The notes under the pieces: model-generated
The model's database searches: none
What the model was told of the DNA's origin: nothing
Seen by the model: the letters and a program-made list of their open reading frames with translations, nothing else
In this document: positions 44,333 to 44,882 of the stretch, in pieces
How positions within the stretch are numbered: position 1 is the stretch's first letter
Layout of the letters: every line of letters starts with the position of its first letter
Program-made: the position numbers and the translations under genes
Virus record (IMG/VR): IMGVR_UViG_3300027714_000036
Span: 1-44,882 of that record
Reading direction: 5' to 3' (one strand)
DNA length: 44,882 nt
Source: a virus

Positions 44333-44882
44333 TTATTTTTTATTGTAAGTTTCCACTAAAGTATTAAACTCAGCTTTTACACCTTCAGTTAATACATCGT
44401 TAATACCTTCATTAACCAACATCTCAACTACATCACCTACCTCAAGCTCTTTTACCATTATAGTTTCCATAACAGGTCTTTCCATAAATGTAATTACCTC
44501 AAATGCCAAATCAGTTGATAATACTTCGTTAAATTTCTTTTTGTGAAGTTTGATTGTAAGTTTTTGATTTGGATTACCATCTTTACCAGCTAATGCAGAT
44601 ACAAAGTTTAATCTACCTCTTAGGTTTGCTTTCTTAATACTTCTGAATAACTTACCTCCATCCAATTCATGTTTGTTAATAAATTCTTCAACAGCCGAAC
44701 CTCTTGTCCCAGTTAGTGCAGCAATACCCATTGCTTCTTTACTAGCTGCTTCGTTTACTGATTCATCTACTTTGTATTTATAGATTACATCATTTCTATT
44801 TTTCAATGAAGTTTTACTATTTTGTAAATCATAATTTGCGTTAGCAGTAGTTGCTTTTGCAAACTTACCATTCTTTAAGTAG
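44333..44882 (-). CDS. Head-region protein, partial (N-terminus beyond right edge)
   Basis: The frame is open to the window edge, with about 182 residues visible and a stop at 44333. A TTG at 44806 is the only early start-like codon, and 25 more codons without a stop lie upstream (YLKNGKFAKATTANANYD...). I therefore take the gene as incomplete. Visible parts are AAALTG-like IAALTGTRGSAVEEFINKH, LRGRLNFVSALAG, QKLTIKLHKKKF and a C-terminal acidic helix. No family is recognised. In T4 the position next to gp21 is taken by small core proteins 67 and 68, with the portal gene further upstream, which gives a possible but unproven identity. Confidence 0.7.
   Translation of the reverse strand, partial: YLKNGKFAKATTANANYDLQNSKTSLKNRNDVIYKYKVDESVNEAASKEAMGIAALTGTRGSAVEEFINKHELDGGKLFRSIKKANLRGRLNFVSALAGKDGNPNQKLTIKLHKKKFNEVLSTDLAFEVITFMERPVMETIMVKELEVGDVVEMLVNEGINDVLTEGVKAEFNTLVETYNKK

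Noticed and set aside
44333-44806. TTG at 44806 as the start of the right-edge gene
   Set aside because: The frame continues open to the window edge, and no ribosome site or gap supports a start there. A truncated gene is simpler.

Overview
The window is the structural late region of a tailed phage of the T4-like (Straboviridae/cyanophage-like myovirus) lineage. Three pieces of evidence support this. A prohead protease (gp21 type), an acidic prohead scaffold (gp22 type) and a major capsid protein (gp23 type) lie in that order. Neck and tail-completion proteins resembling gp13, gp14 and gp15 follow. The rest is very large fibre or virion-surface proteins of the kind seen in marine T4-like phages. 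Base composition is AT-rich, and every gene I accept is on the minus strand, so the map reads right to left. No tRNA, rRNA, CRISPR array, integrase or insertion sequence was seen. The host cannot be fixed from this window. Many starts have only an A-rich leader and a few have a weak AGGA/AAGG, so a low-GC marine host is plausible but unproven.

Layout in transcription order. At 44882-41525 is a head-maturation block: a gene cut by the right edge, the gp21-like protease, three small to medium unidentified proteins probably packaged in or on the prohead, and a strong hairpin terminator at about 41473-41500. At 41524-38453 is a leader with a stem-loop, then the gp22-like scaffold and gp23-like capsid protein, closed by a second strong terminator. 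At 38409-36539 are an 80-residue repeat protein and a 542-residue fibre containing an exact 147-bp tandem duplication. At 36346-32920 are gp13-, gp14- and gp15-like neck/tail-completion proteins and two small beta-rich proteins. At 32920-17624 is one gene of 5098 codons. At 17582-16716 is a 288-residue protein that may carry a decayed copy of a module from the giant. At 16693-4928 is a second giant of 3921 codons. At 4907-2860 are a BspA/PKD-like surface protein, a tail-fibre assembly chaperone-like protein and two small virion proteins. At 2846-1 is a third collagen-like fibre gene that runs off the left edge.

The most notable content is the architecture of the giants. The 5098-residue protein has a beta-helix head followed by 17 copies of a roughly 105-residue Cys-containing module in four clusters. 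Each cluster starts with a distinct opener variant and ends with a distinct closer variant. Four roughly 1.4-kb beta-repeat arrays are interspersed. The 3921-residue protein has about 27 SGSG/GDGSG modules, two cupredoxin-like domains with an apparently complete type 1 copper ligand set, and about 1200 residues of collagen-like Gly-Thr-Ser/Gly-Ser-Ser triplets with 17 regularly spaced interruptions. A third, ligand-less cupredoxin-like domain sits in the 5098-residue protein. Together the genes build the head, close it, attach the tail and decorate the particle with very long fibres.
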